The notes under the pieces: generated by a model | Seen by the model: only the letters and a program-made list of their open reading frames with translations | The model's database searches: none | Told to the model about the DNA's origin: nothing | NCBI RefSeq assembly: GCF_028453695.1 | Contig: NC_135782.1 | Location: 11,780,001-11,844,000, forward strand | DNA from: Augochlora pura | Lineage: Eukaryota; Arthropoda; Insecta; Hymenoptera; Halictidae | DNA length: 64,000 nt | Direction: 5' to 3' | Position numbers and translations under genes: made by a program | Part shown: positions 36,548-50,035 of the stretch, piece by piece | Numbering within the stretch: the first letter of the stretch is position 1 | Layout of the letters: every line of letters starts with the position of its first letter

Positions 36548-37430
36548 CGATGGCAAAATCTGAGCCATCCAGTATGCGAAAGCTTCGTAATCGGACGATT
36601 AAGATAAAAGACTATGGAATTTTCCGATGCTACGCGTCGATAATGTGCAAAGCCATTTCACAAATGAGCTTAAAAAACTATAATCCGTGTTTGCGCAACT
36701 TATATCATAATTTACTAAGAGACTAGACAGATGCTCGTAGTTGAATAATTTTACTGTTATCTTGTTGTTTGAAAAATATTTTGTTATTAAAATGTAGTCC
36801 TAATAACTAGTGGTCCTAGAACCAATAATGTTAATACATATCTTTATTGAATGGGTTTGTCAACAATTTTGTTAATTCTTTGTGGTGTAGATACATAATA
36901 TATTGCATTTTTTTTAACGAGAAGTTATGTACATGTTACATGTATGAGTCACAAAATTATTTAGTCACTACTAATTTTGAAAGTATATTTATAATAATTT
37001 GCTTACTAAAATTAGAAAATATATTAATTATTATTGGAATATTACACATTGTTAAGTAATCTTTATTCTGTACTTGACCAACTCTAACAAATTTTTGTTG
37101 TAAACCAAATCACTCTTTGCGCCTTCTTCCCATGTTCTTTTTACTAAATAAGTTAGACTTTTGAGAAAAATGCTATTGATCCTTATTTCATAATACGATG
37201 ACAAAGTTGGGGTCATCCAGAATTCAAAAGTTTCATAATCGGAACATTGGTAAAGGACTATATCTTCCAATACTATGCGTCGATAATGCAGAAAGGCATT
37301 TCATAAATGATTTGTTAAAGCTATAATCCATGTTTGCGCGACTTAAATTTAAGAAAACTTTCTCGGAGATAACCCTCCTTGTTGGAAGTGGAATATTATT
37401 ACTCTTATTTTGTTGATTAAATATTCGAAA
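36548..37430. repeat. Diverged local duplication, about 240 bp twice
   Basis: 36548-36790 and 37196-37430 align in the same orientation, about 645 bp apart. Matched landmarks are CGATG-CAAA, GTCATCCAG or GCCATCCAG, TTCGTAATCGG against TTCATAATCGG, GC-TCGATAATG, CTATAATCC-TGTTTGCGC. No coding frame spans either copy. Confidence 0.65.
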
Positions 37431-38531
37431 ATTAAATAATTAGGTAACTCAAAGTAAGTTAAGTAAGTAATTCAAAGTCAATTTAATGAAAGTCTTTCGT
37501 AAAAAAGGTGCTAATTGGTTACAATATCTGAAACAGATACTACTAGAATCGTTAAAGTTCCTTTTTATTTTGAAATTATTAAGACCTGGGTTTGAAATAA
37601 ACAGTAGCATCTGTTGTGAAAAAAGTTCTGTTCGAACTTGTACGTTTCATTCAACGAAATATCTGCTCCTGGCAAACTGTTACGAAACCTCTTTGGAACT
37701 TTTTCAATAAATGTTCTTGTGCAACAGATAAACTAGAATATGTACATTATGAGTTCCATGGGAACAAATTCTTTTAGAAGATATATTTAACAGGTCTTAA
37801 AAAATATTATTGTACGCTAGAGTTATTCAACAATATTATCATTTTTAGTGTGTAAACGCAACTATATTATTAATTTAAAAACATTTAATGCTTGTACAAA
37901 TATTTAGCACATTTTTTATATTAATTAACAGTATCAGATTTTCTTATGGAGAATTATTGAGACTAAAAATTTTTGGTTTGACTAGAGTTATTGAATTAAA
38001 AAATTTAAAGTAGCAACGCATAGAATATATTCCAATGTTACTTATGAAAAAGTCTCGGAATTTTTTCGACTCTGATTACGACATTATGAAAATTAAATAT
38101 GGATTACAATTATTACACCAACTCTTTGCATTCGAAAACATTTTACCGGAAAATTTAATACAATTCCTCTAAGTTACAGCATTTCCTTTTCATGTGACAG
38201 TACGTTTTTTGCAACATTGGAGATTTAAACTTTGGCAATATAAAAATTATTTTGCATCGTGACGTAACAATTCCAGTGATGCTTCAAAGTTAAAGTAAAG
38301 GGTTAATAGCGACGACAATTGACATCAAATCATATTAAAATTCGACATGGTAATATAGAGCATCCGTGGAAATGGTAATAGTTACATACGGCTTCACAAA
38401 TCCGCATTCAAGATTCGATAAATCCTATAAAGTGATCTCCAAGCTTACAATGTCCCGGTATAACGATTAAGATGATAAAGGGCCTAATTGAAAGTTCTTC
38501 AGATGCAATGAGAACGTAACTTGGGAAGTGT
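37431..38531. other. AT-rich sequence, nothing recognised
   Basis: No transposon end or exon was seen. AAGGGTTAATAG near 38300 could be a lone TTAA-type end. Confidence 0.35.
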
Positions 38532-38548
38532 GGGGGGGGGGGGGGGGG
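38532..38548 (+). repeat. Run of 17 G
   Basis: A pure G homopolymer in otherwise AT-rich DNA. It can form a G-quadruplex and its length is likely to vary or be misassembled. Confidence 0.95.
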
Positions 38549-38859
38549 TAGATACTCTAGTTTAGAACATTCGGAAAATCAATTTCTTACAATTTCATTT
38601 TGTTGAAGAATACGGTCTTAGAAATACACATGCAAATGCATAGAATCGTAGAAGTGGTGACGTAGAGCCTTTTTTTTTTTAATAAGAAGAGTTCCTTCTA
38701 TGGTCATGAACTGACATATTAGCTATAAGTAGGATTTTAATCTAATTGATCTAATTGTTGGCTTTCGAAATAGGCTTGGCAGACAACGTGTTAATATCTG
38801 GTAAATGTAAATAGCGATAAGTACCGAGATAAATATCGCTAAGTACTTGTATATGCGTT

Positions 38860-39509
38860 TGTTGTTGATCCGGCTTGTAAGACCGGATTGTATGTACGCG
38901 TTTGGGACAATGCCGTAGTGATACAGACGCTTGGTTGCTTCTATTTACACTTTATTTACAACACTGTACAAGTATAATATTCGCGATTTCTGACGGTGTT
39001 TGAATGCGTTATGTTCGAGTTATAATTCCGTTCTTAGTATGAATGTGTTATGTATGAATGTTTGCTTTGATCTTTGAATGAATGCGTTATGCATGAATGT
39101 TTGCTGTGATCTGTCTCTCGTTCGTCGTGTTCTGTCTGTTGTCACCTCGGTTTTGCATTGATTGATGGAGGGTAGTTTTTGGTGGAGGAAATGAAGTGTT
39201 TTTGATTGGAGGTGGGTGTGTCGCAGGAAACTTGGAATGAGGAGTGGGAAATTTGGTAAAAAGTTCTGGTTTGTGTCGTCTTCTTTGTTACAGTAAAATT
39301 GATGAATGGTTGTCCGTGCAACGGTACCGTGGATTTGTCACGCGTGTTGTCCGTTCGTCGAGTCGAGTTTCGTTAAGTACGGTAGTCGTAAAGTGATTTC
39401 GTTTGTATGATTTTTTATTTTACCTATTGCCGGTCTATTCGAATGTTTATGACTTAATGACTAAAGTGATGGCTAGGCACTTTCGACCTTCAGTGTTGCC
39501 GTCGCAACA
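38860..39509 (-). mobile_element. Probable solo LTR of an LTR retrotransposon
   Basis: Read on the minus strand, the 650-bp segment starts TGTTGCGACGGCAACACTGA and ends CCGGATCAACAACA, giving the TGTTG...CAACA termini expected of LTRs. An AATAAA (38951-38956, minus) lies about 90 bp before the 3' end. The sequence is clearly less AT-rich than its neighbours. It holds a 33-bp internal direct repeat (39041-39073 and 39080-39112) and the hairpin ATCCGG...CCGGAT near 38868. No internal retroelement domain and no clear target duplication were found, so superfamily is open. Confidence 0.45.
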
Positions 39510-39659
39510 GTATTGATATAAATGAATTTATATCGATGAGCTTTTCTCAATGTAAATATTTAAATCTAGAATCTATAAAGATTTCTGTTCGCATTAAGAA
39601 ATTCGAGGTACTGCAGAGTGCTTTATGGAATTACACAACCTTGGCAAGTATTGAGAGTA

Positions 39660-39910
39660 TAAGATATTTTAAGGTTCCGAAGATCTAGGAGAGAGTCTGA
39701 GGGAATTTTGGCCAGTTCGGAGGTCCTAGAGGTTGACTTGAAACATTGAACCCTTGAAATCTTGTAGAATTCTCGAGATTCCTCAAATTTCCCGAGACCC
39801 CTATTCTACAGAACCACTGAAATCCACGGATTTCTCTGGATTTCCTGAGACTCTCGAGACTCCTAACATATCTAAAGCTCTTCGCAAGGTTCCCGTCATC
39901 TATATTAAGG
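39660..39910. repeat. Low-complexity GAGACT/TTTCC-rich segment
   Basis: Short imperfect phrases (GAGATTCCTCAAATTTCC, GGATTTCTCTGGATTTCCTG, GAGACTCTCGAGACTCC) repeat, producing 72- and 91-codon frames on the two strands with self-similar peptide text. Best read as a degenerate minisatellite. Confidence 0.45.
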
Positions 39911-39969
39911 ATACTAAATCTCGCATATTCGTGAAACGTAAAACATTGATGCTGTGCCATTTAAATGAG

Positions 39970-42900
39970 TAGGTGAGAGTCGATAAATATGGAATAGTTC
40001 CAAAAAAATGGGCTCCCGTGTATCTTTTAAACTATTAGATCACTAGATACATGTTTTTGTGACTTATTTCACAGTGCTATGAACTATAAAGGAAATCTTT
40101 TCATATATGGCTTGATGGTGTGTGGGATTTTTGCCAAACAGGATTGCCTAGAGCAAGAATTTGTAAAGTGCTTCCATTTAGAGTATATTTGCTAGGCATT
40201 GTTCAACGAACATTTACAGTTTTGTAAACATTGTCGAAACGGTAGTTATTTGTATTTGAAATGATTGTATGTTCAAGAAAAATCTATTGTCGATCTGTAA
40301 TGTATATTACAGTAAAGGTAGCTGTAAAACTTCAAAATTATTATATTATATTTAGTTAATAAGAGGAAAAACATTTACTTCCGTTTCTTATAAAAATGAT
40401 TGAATTTAATTTAAATTTCTATTTAATTTTGTATTGAATGTAGTATGAATGCGAATCCCGGAGGAACACGGTCTGAAAATAAACAAATTCATAATAAAGG
40501 GGTCACAACAAATGAAAAGAAAAATCCTATTTGCTTTTGCTGAAAATATAGTACCAAATACTTGTAAATAACGTAAAATATTGAATTATCGATGATTCAT
40601 ATTGGGATACTAATTCCATAATTTGTGGACTTTAGCGTAAATACATGACTGAATACACACAAATCTATTATTTGTTATCACTGATTTTTACGAATCATAT
40701 ATGAAAAACAAAATGGTATTCCAAATTTGACGACTTCTCTCTAATATTTTTTTTTACGTATATTAATACGACAATGGCAATGATAACGGTAATAAGGGTA
40801 ATAACATAATCGTTTGCGCGCCATTATACGCAGGAACAATGGACAAATGTTATTCAATACTCGATGATACACGGGGAAATATCTCTGCAATGAATGGCTG
40901 GGTAGAATAATGTCAATGATTTACGATGCTCAAGATATACGAAGAAGTCGCGGTGCATCAAACAGAGACCACAGCAGCAAGAATAATACATGATCCGAAC
41001 GAAATTCACCGCAACTATTCAAACTGCATTTTTATGCTGTTGTAGTAAGGTAGAAATTTAAAACATTTGGAGTAAGTTAGAAAATTGAACTTGTGGACAG
41101 TGAGGGATGAATTAAAATATTGATAAAATGAAATATCATTCAAAATTGTTACAATTTATTCATGTAATCCATTTTCAAACTTTGACTTAAAATAATAAAA
41201 AAAATTAAGTAAAAAATTAAATTAAATATAATTTAATAATGCTTAATCGATATCAGGAAATGAAGTGTCGTCATTTTCGATAGGTCTTTACGTAGTCTAT
41301 GGCCGATAAACACGCGCTGAAAAATATTCTTTCCTCAATTGTTTTTAATGGTATTTTTAAATATTTTTGAAAACTCTCCCATCTTTTTGCAAAAGTATTG
41401 ATATTTCAATATTTTATTCCTTTCATTCGTTGTTCGACTATCAATGTTGACTTATAGGGACCGTTTATTTTGAAAGTGGTGTAAATCCATTTTCTCTTGT
41501 TTCGAGAAAACGACGTCCATAACACTTCAAAATCTGTTTGACCAATTGTCTTTAAATTTAACGTTAACATTTACTAAATGTTCTTTTGAAGCCTTCCGAT
41601 GCTAATAAAACACGAAAAATTGATAATTAAACTGTATAATGCCACTATTTTTCAAATTGTCAACTATTTTCGGTCGTACCCGTTTCTACTACAGCCAAAC
41701 TTATCAAAATAAAAAAATCTCCACTCTTTTTAATTTTAGACAAACTGAATTTCTCGAATTACATACCGACGTCGTCAGGCGATCTTTTTGTCAGAGTTAT
41801 GCAGAATTACAATTGTGTTACACAAGGCATTATAATTATAAAAGTAATCCAATCACATTATAATTAAATCATAATAAAATTCATCATTGAGTCCTCCATT
41901 CAATTAATTTATAATATAATTAATAATTGCAATTGCAGTATAATTATAAAGTACAAATTACAATGTAATTTACTTAAAATTACGAATTTAAAAATAACGA
42001 ATTAACAGATGATATTAGACAACAAAATACACAGGGGAACGACAAAATTGAGTATATGAAGGAAAAACAAAAAATGTATCTCATGCAGGCGTCTGACATG
42101 CAGATTTTCCCCGCGTTACAAAAAGAAAATACTGGGTTGTGATACTCAGCATTATATTTCAATTATATTGTATTTCACATAATTAAAATAAGTGGCTCTT
42201 GAATTAGTTGCAAAGTTTACAATATGTTATCAAAATTGCAACGTAGTTGAATTACTACACGAATGAAATACAATATAACTACATTGCAAAATTAAATTGC
42301 TACGTAATTTAATTAACAAGACTACGCTTGTTGCATAAGCGACTGCATAGGAAGACATCGAATGCCATTAATTTTTGTTAATGTTTCTCTCAATGTTCCC
42401 ATCGAGATAGAAATGATACTGAAATGTGTCTAAAAATAGCTGGAAAACATGTTATAAAATATCGTTTTCATATTTTGTTTGACAACATTAATGTCGTTCA
42501 ATTACATAGTGTGGTACTTGTGCACACGTAGAAACTGAAAATTAGTTCCAAATTGAATAAAGTATACAATGTTCAAATTTGTTCTTTTGCTATTAAAGTG
42601 CGTCCGTATCACGCGTGGTCAAAACTATTAAATATTCTAAACATGATCCAGAAATTTTTAGAAATTATTATCAAAATATTGTACGTTGACGTGTATACAT
42701 AAAATATTGATTAGTTGAATAATTTTGTTTAGCATACCTTCACATCTTAAACTTATTGTAGATGCTGTCTATTATTTATTTTTCAAATTTTGAATAAATT
42801 TTCATCTTCTACATATATTATCTCTATTCCTGGCTCAAAAGATGTACGCGTTTATTTAAAGATTTTGCAAATTAGCTATAAAAAAATAACTGTCACCGAT

Positions 42901-44270
42901 AATGCAAAGCAATTTTTATTATGATTAATAAAAGAAAATGATAGTAACATTTAATTATGTTATTTTACTTGATTTTTTATTTTTACATTTTTTAAAATTT
43001 TTAATTTTGATTTATCTTTACATGATTAATACGAGTGCTGCTATCTGTAGTTTGTTTATGAAAAAATCAGCAATGTTACTTTATTGTCCGATAGATCCTA
43101 TGATAAAGATGTGTTTGTATTACGTAACTCATTTTAAAAGAAAAGTGGAGTTACACCGACTGGCTTCTAAACCACCCATACTATTTATTAATGCTTCGTA
43201 GTAAACGTTTTTTTCAATCACAATGGAACTTAGTTCATAACTTTTAAATTCTCTAATGAGAAAAATTGGGAGTAACTAAAGTGGTAAATCGAGTGATAAT
43301 TAGTAAATAATTAAGTACCGAATTGGTAAATGAAAGCCAATTTTGTCTCGCAGCATCGAAAACATAACGAGATAATGGAAGCTTATCTAAATTTTCAAAT
43401 AGTTGCATGAACACGCATTAAATGATTACGAGCACTTTCAACAGGCGATCCAACAATCCACTAAATCTGTTGTACATATATTGTAATTTTATATTAGTGC
43501 ACGCTTCTGATTACGCGATCTAATTTGCACCTGTACTCTCTTACTACACATGTACATTATTATTATTATATTCTGTCAACATTATTGTTACATTCTATAT
43601 ACTGTTAGAATCGATTACTGTCGATATCATAAATGTAATACAGACTTTTTCAAAATCATCCAACCCGTCGATTAAACTTAAAATTTATTATTAACGCAAA
43701 CATATGTATGTAACACATACTACAAGAGATATATATATGTGTGTGTGTGTGCGTTACATGCATTATCGTGAGTTATTTCATTCTTTCACCTTATTTTTTG
43801 TTATACCCTACGCATTGAATAAAAAAATGATTCAAACAGGAGTTAAAGGTAGATAAATGACTGAATACATGAATTATAAACACAATCTCTTAGATAATGC
43901 TTTCTAAATCTTCAAAGTTTCTTAAAACATACACTGGTATTTGAAATTTCAGTTTGTTCTACCGTAGTTTTTTTTTTGTTCTAAACGGAACGTACCACAC
44001 GTAGCGGATAAATATTATAGATCGATTAGTTTTCCCAAACATAAAATACGCAGTTTTCCCAAGCATAAATAGTTGACTGAACTAACAGTCTTATCAAAGC
44101 CTGTTTAGTTGCACATCTTAATTTCTCCCCAGTCATAATCGAGGCGTTGTTCATGCAAATTCGTTTTCCCAAAGTTTACAGAATTCAGAGGAATTACGAA
44201 CCTCGATAGTTCGTCCTCTGTTTCGTTTCGTAGAACGTCTTCTGTAGAATATCTGTCGAATATAATTTTC
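39970..44270. other. AT-rich sequence with simple repeats only
   Basis: Palindromic ATTATAATTATAA strings at 41820-41960 and a TA/TG microsatellite at 43729-43752 are present. No gene, transposon end or long array was recognised. Confidence 0.4.
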
Positions 44271-44277
44271 GAGAACA

Positions 44278-44481
44278 TTGGCAAAACTGGAATTGGCAGT
44301 CTTTCACGGAAGTAGAAAAATGGAACTGTTATCGAGATACATATCCGTTCTCAGATGTCACGTAGATGTTGGAGAGGATGTTGTGTTCATCAAAGATCCT
44401 GCAAGTAACCGAATAATGACTGAAGTTGATTGCAATATTCCTATTAATCCGCAAAGGACGGACCATGTTAACGACTATTAG
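44278..44481 (+). other. Open frame without ATG, doubtful
   Basis: A 67-codon frame beginning at TTG reads in part DVGEDVVFIKDPASNRIMTE. It has no recognised domain and no good start or splice context, so it is noted only as a possible relic exon. Confidence 0.12.
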
Positions 44482-47215
44482 TTGACAATGATTCTAATAA
44501 TTCTTAGCTCTCGTCATTACTTTTTCAAAACATATTTTTGAAGGTTCTTTTTTTAGACCTATTATCCTTTCTGTTGCTTCGACCGTAACAGCTATTCATT
44601 TAATTTAATTTCTATAAATTCAGTAATTAAGTGACAATTAAAAGTACAGTGGATTAGAAGAACAAAGATTAAATAGCAAATTTGGATCAAAATGTGTTGT
44701 GTCAGAACTTTAGATTGTACGCGCATTAAAATCATTATACCATCGAAATATTTATACTGTCGAGCACATTAACAGAAAATCTACGATTTTGAGCTACTTG
44801 TGATCGAAGCTAATGTCTAAGCAATCTTCAAATACTAGACATGCAATCTCGAGTTCTATCGAATAGTCACTGTAAAATACTTTGTATTCCTCTACACTAT
44901 ATTTACAATTTTTGTCAAATTTTTGTTATATAAACTTTATAATTTTGTAACAATAAGAAATCATAATATTTTCTACAACAATAAACCAGGACTAATTTAT
45001 TTCGACTGTATTACCAATTTTTGTCAAGTTTTTGTTACTTGAATCTTTATAAACCAAGACTAGTTTGAAAACTTTAAATGCATCATTCATTTGTAAGATC
45101 TTTTTGCTTAAGTTTGACAGTTGCGCCAAAGATCTCACCAATATCATAAAATTAAAATATTTTATACAATTGAATTAAAATTGCAAGCAAAGTTATATGA
45201 CATCAATTATTTTGTCAATATCCTTACCCCTTGCGAATCTTAATAAAATGAAGAAATTATGATGGATTAGAGTAAACCTTGACTTAAAAAAATTAAATTT
45301 TAAATAATATTGACACATATGAGTAACATGGGAATCGAGCTATTAATAGCGTAATTGTAATATAAATTTTTAATGGTACAGTTATGGCATACTTTATTAA
45401 TAATATGAATTGCGTAAATTTTCTCAATGATATAATTATCATACATTTGTGTTAAATTACGCTACATTGATTTTTATAATTGAAATTTTCGTAAAAAAGC
45501 GTTTGAATTTGTAATCTTTTCTTTTTCAGCTTTGAAATAAGTCCAGATTTATTATGGTGTGGCTCTTGCGTACGAAATTATTACTGGTCAAATATCGACC
45601 TAAAATTCAGTGGACAAATACTTTTTAGACTGACTGTATCCCAAGAAATCTAAAGGTTTCGTCATTAGAATAAAGCAAATACTCGAATCATCAAGTAATT
45701 GCTATTAGCTTTTACTTAAGGTTTACTGTCTAGTACTGATCAAATATTGTTCGTAACAAATGTATTTGTTTTCACTTGTACTCATTTTTATGCATATAAG
45801 AATATACCTAAAATAATTATTATTATTACGAAATGAGTTCAGAAAATATTTAATCGAGCAACTAATTGTGATAAGAACATTTTGTAGGAATTAACATTCC
45901 ATTACGAAACAGTCAACAAATAAACGCACATAAATTAACTTTAATTACAGGCACAAAATTCACGCATTTACGCACATTTCAACGTAATAAACGCGTTAAA
46001 TACATGCATTTGGCACGAAATAAAGGAACTTTAAAAAACTTTAAATTTTAAAAACATTCATCAAATGGTAATACAAAATTTTATAATAAATTATACCAAT
46101 AAATATTTTTATCATTTACGCACAATAAAGATATATCGATTCACAATCTTCATATTTATTGATCGTGTTTCGCTTTCAGTTCAATTACATACATCCAATT
46201 ATTATTGTTATCTATTAATACACTAAAACCAGATTTATGATGCGATTAAACTTTAATATGATTTTCGTATTTATGAACTACTATTTTCTCATTACTACAA
46301 TTCTCTAAATTTTTAATTACTACATTAAATACAATTGCATATATTTGTAAGCATCAATAGGCATGATAGTACATTTTTTCTCATTTAAATACAATTTGAA
46401 AATGAAACCTGATTATACGTTCACTAAACATATCAATTTTTATTTGTGACGAAATAAACTTGAATTTACTTTCCTCTGTTTTATGAAAAATAAAAAAAGA
46501 ACAGTATTACGGAACGCTTTTCGGCGCGTATAAGATTATCGTCAATTTGATTACAACTGAAAAGTGTTGCTGTTGAATATTTACACTATACCTATATATG
46601 GATATTTTTAGACGACGTAATCAATTTCGGAATTTTTATTTAATATGAATAAAAAGTTAATATTAAACACCGTGTTCTAATTAGGTATGACCATTAGTTA
46701 TGTCCATTCCAAATTAGGAATACTCAATATAAAACGCAGATGCCAACTGGTCCATAAATAAAGACAATGAAAAATTGAAGTACACAGTATATTCACAGAA
46801 GATTCTTGCTTAGAAACACGCATAATCCCACCCATAATTATTTTACAGCTGATTATTTTTACATAACATTATTTGTGTGCGAGAATTTATAAAGAACTTT
46901 TTATTGTATTATTTGTGAGTTATAATACTATTTCAAGAAGGGGTAAAAACTGAGCGATGTATCCTAATAGGTATCTTTATGTTATATCCGCACATAAGAA
47001 ATTAATTTAAATGTTACAAACTCACGAATTCCATGTCTTTTTTTTTAAATAAATTCCAGAGAAAATTCTGATATTCGGAGGAAATTGCATTAACGTATAT
47101 GTATAATATCCAAAGCGATTAGGCGTATATCCAAATTAAAAATACTTTATAATTTATAAAAATTGATTTCTAAAAAAAAAATAATTCTCCGTAAAACTTT
47201 TAACGTTCTAGGAAA
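44482..47215. other. AT-rich sequence, nothing recognised
   Basis: ATTTTTGTCAA(A/G)TTTTTGTTA occurs twice near 44910 and 45017. No other structure seen. Confidence 0.4.
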
Positions 47216-47530
47216 CACGATTCGACAAACAGCCATCGCTGACTACTGTACTTATTGTTAGCATTGAACTCTAGTGTAACCCTAAACGTTTCAATCCGAC
47301 TATAATCGGTCGCGCGCGCGTTTCTAGCGCAAGGGTCGAGTGTCAAGTTTAACTCCATCGAGTCTGACCGTATTAGTGTAAGTGCAATGTTGGCGCCAAC
47401 TGTAACATCAACAATTGCAAATCATAGCGGCACGGTTCATCATTCGATCATTCATCATTTATCATTGTTTCTCCTTGCCGTTGCTGTTCCGGGTCTGTAA
47501 TTTCAATTTAGAGCGACGAATGCCTCATTC
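47216..47530. other. GC-richer patch with a 12-bp palindrome
   Basis: GTTGGCGCCAAC (47389-47400) is a perfect palindrome; GTCGCGCGCGCG lies at about 47309. Possibly regulatory, unproven. Confidence 0.3.
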
Positions 47531-48205
47531 GTACAGCGAGTAACAAAATGTATTGGAGACCGTATCTGATTGACTGTGCCAATAAAAGATGTGTACTTTA
47601 ATCATTAATTAGCGCGCTTAAATTTTAGTTAATTCAAAAATATATCACAATTTGTATAATAGTAAATATTCGGATTACAGATTCTTAAAAAATGTAGTCA
47701 TTTTAATTACTGTATTAATTATAATATATTATTATACTACATTAAGAATGTCTTTTCAAATTATTTTATCGTTTATAGCCTAACAGTACTGTAATTTACG
47801 AATTTTAATAGAAACTTTAATATAAAAATTATTTAAAAAATTAATTATTAAAACGTTGTCGATCACTTAAGTAATCCAATGTGAAGCTGAATATATTCGG
47901 TTAAAATGTTAAATAACCTTACTTTATAGGAAACGAATTAATTGACTAGTGGGTTCCGTATCCTGAAAATGTCATTAACAAATTGTTAAAATTATAAAAA
48001 TGCACAATCTGTACAATTTCAGTATTTACTGAAAAAGTTGTATTTTTGTTTCATAAGTTCAAAAAAGACTTCACATTAAAATATACGTATTAAAAATAAA
48101 GTATAAAACCTTTAAAAATAAAATTAAAAATCTTTAACGTTTTATAGAAATATGATTGATTTGCCACAAAAAATGATGCATCTTTGAAAACGCTTTGATA
48201 ACTAA

Positions 48206-48457
48206 ATTCAAATTCTTACACGGGACAAAATCACAATTAGCGATGTCCAAGCAGAAAACAGTATTCAAACATCGTGTATCGAGGTGAAAACGGAAGTTTC
48301 AAGTGATAACGCGTTACTTAATACGTCAGCAAGTGATTAAGGTCAATAATTCAATGTAGACTTAAGAAATAGACGAGCCACTCGCTCGTGTCGTTCTTCA
48401 CATAAAAAAAAGGTAAAACTAGACGATAATCGTTCTTATCAGTCCTGGAAACTTTAA
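48206..48457 (+). pseudogene. Possible decayed coding exon, not recognised
   Basis: One frame carries CIEVKTEVSSDNALLNTSAS, then two TAA stops at 48338 and 48347, then VDLRNRRATRSCRSSHKKKV and VKLDDNRSYQSWK before a third TAA at 48455. The acidic/Ser-rich part followed by a basic patch looks like a nuclear protein, but with three stops in 84 codons it may be chance. Confidence 0.18.
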
Positions 48458-49779
48458 CACTATTTTACCGATCGTTTGAATATTTCCATCTTTACTCAAT
48501 TAATTTTAGAAATACCATAGAAGGGGTTGAAAGGTCAATTAACGAAAAATTACCTCTAAAAAATAAATTTCAATTAAAATAGTGAAACGTGTGTGTTGAT
48601 CTGTTTCATAAAAATATATAATGTTGAAAGACAAATTACTTTCAAAAACTAGGATTTGCTACAGCTAAATGCTGCTTTTGATACATATTTTATTCAGTTA
48701 TTTCAAAAGTTATTGTTGTAATACCCACGATTAATATTGCTTAACAATATGAAGACATATGAGTAATGTGATTATTTTTATTTAATAAAATGAGTATTCA
48801 GGAATGTTTACTATACTTTGTTTATTAATGTTATGAAAATTAACTAAAATGAGAAAGTATGGCAGAAATACTATATATACATTTTACAAATTTTCATAGT
48901 TTTCTATTACTTATTATTTCATTATATTCATATTATAAATGATTGAAGATCATCGTAGATCAAGCTTTAAATATTATATGTTTGAATATAAATTGATCCA
49001 TCAAGGGATTATATGTTTATAAGTTATATTTTACATGATTGTAGGAAATGCATTGGAAAAAGTGCATAAGAGCATGTGACCTATATTTGATCAATAAAAT
49101 GCTTATTTGAACGAAAAAGGCAATTTTTCACTCTCTTTAAATGATTGGACGTTCTATATTACACGACCTAATATCCACGGGCATTTATATCTGACCAACT
49201 TTACCTGTAAATATATCAACGCAAAAAAGTTAAAATGTCGTCGATGTTTTACTTTGTTTTTTGCGAACTCATTTAACGAAAATAGACAAACATGTATTTT
49301 ATGAGCTGGCGACGTGGAAACAATGAGAGCTATTACGAGGGGACCACGTGCATCTAATTATTCGAACAAAAAGAAATGATATTTGTTGAAAATAATGGTT
49401 TAATACATTCGTTATTACTACCAATAATTTAATCACTTGTTACATTCGTCACATATAATTACATAAAAAAGTATTGTAAATATTCCACTTTGTCTGTGTT
49501 TTAATCAGTCACTTCTTATTAATGGAAATTAAATCCGCATGGTTGCAGTTTTTACGTTTATTTACTTGTTACTTGCCTGTACTTACTTTTGCTATCTTCT
49601 TTATAGGATTTCTGTTTACCACTACTCGTAAAGAAGTTCGCGAAGCAATCAATTTAAAATTTAACATTAAACCGGTATTTAAAAGATATTAACTGTACGA
49701 GGATAGTTATTACTGATACGTTATTTTATTTGCCAAAACTTCAATTAATATAAAGTCATATTTAGCTAATACAAAGTAT
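48458..49779. other. AT-rich sequence, nothing recognised
   Basis: No structure beyond AT-rich strings. Confidence 0.4.
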
Positions 49780-50035
49780 TATTAATCCTTTCGGATGAGG
49801 ATTTCTTGGCAGTGTTTCCACTGTATACCTAACTGTGACCAAATTATTTTTGGAATCTTTATGAGAGAAGTCTAACAAGCAATTAAGGAATAATCTGATT
49901 GAACTTAGAAAATAACTAGAAATTTAAATTTAGAAAATGTCTTTTAACCTCTTCGGTAAAATCTTCAGTGATGCCTTTTGACCTCTTCGATAAAAATAGT
50001 GTTAAAGTACCGAGAGAATGTTTTCCTCTGGAAAC
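49780..50035. repeat. Composite TTAA repeat with about 50-bp units, copy 3 (short)
   Basis: Starts TTAATCCTTTCGGATGAGGA and ends in two array units, ATGTCTTTTAACCTCTTCGG and ATGCCTTTTGACCTCTTCGA, followed by TAAAAATAGTGTTAAAG. It is a shortened copy of the repeats at 28.8 and 35.3 kb. Confidence 0.5.
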
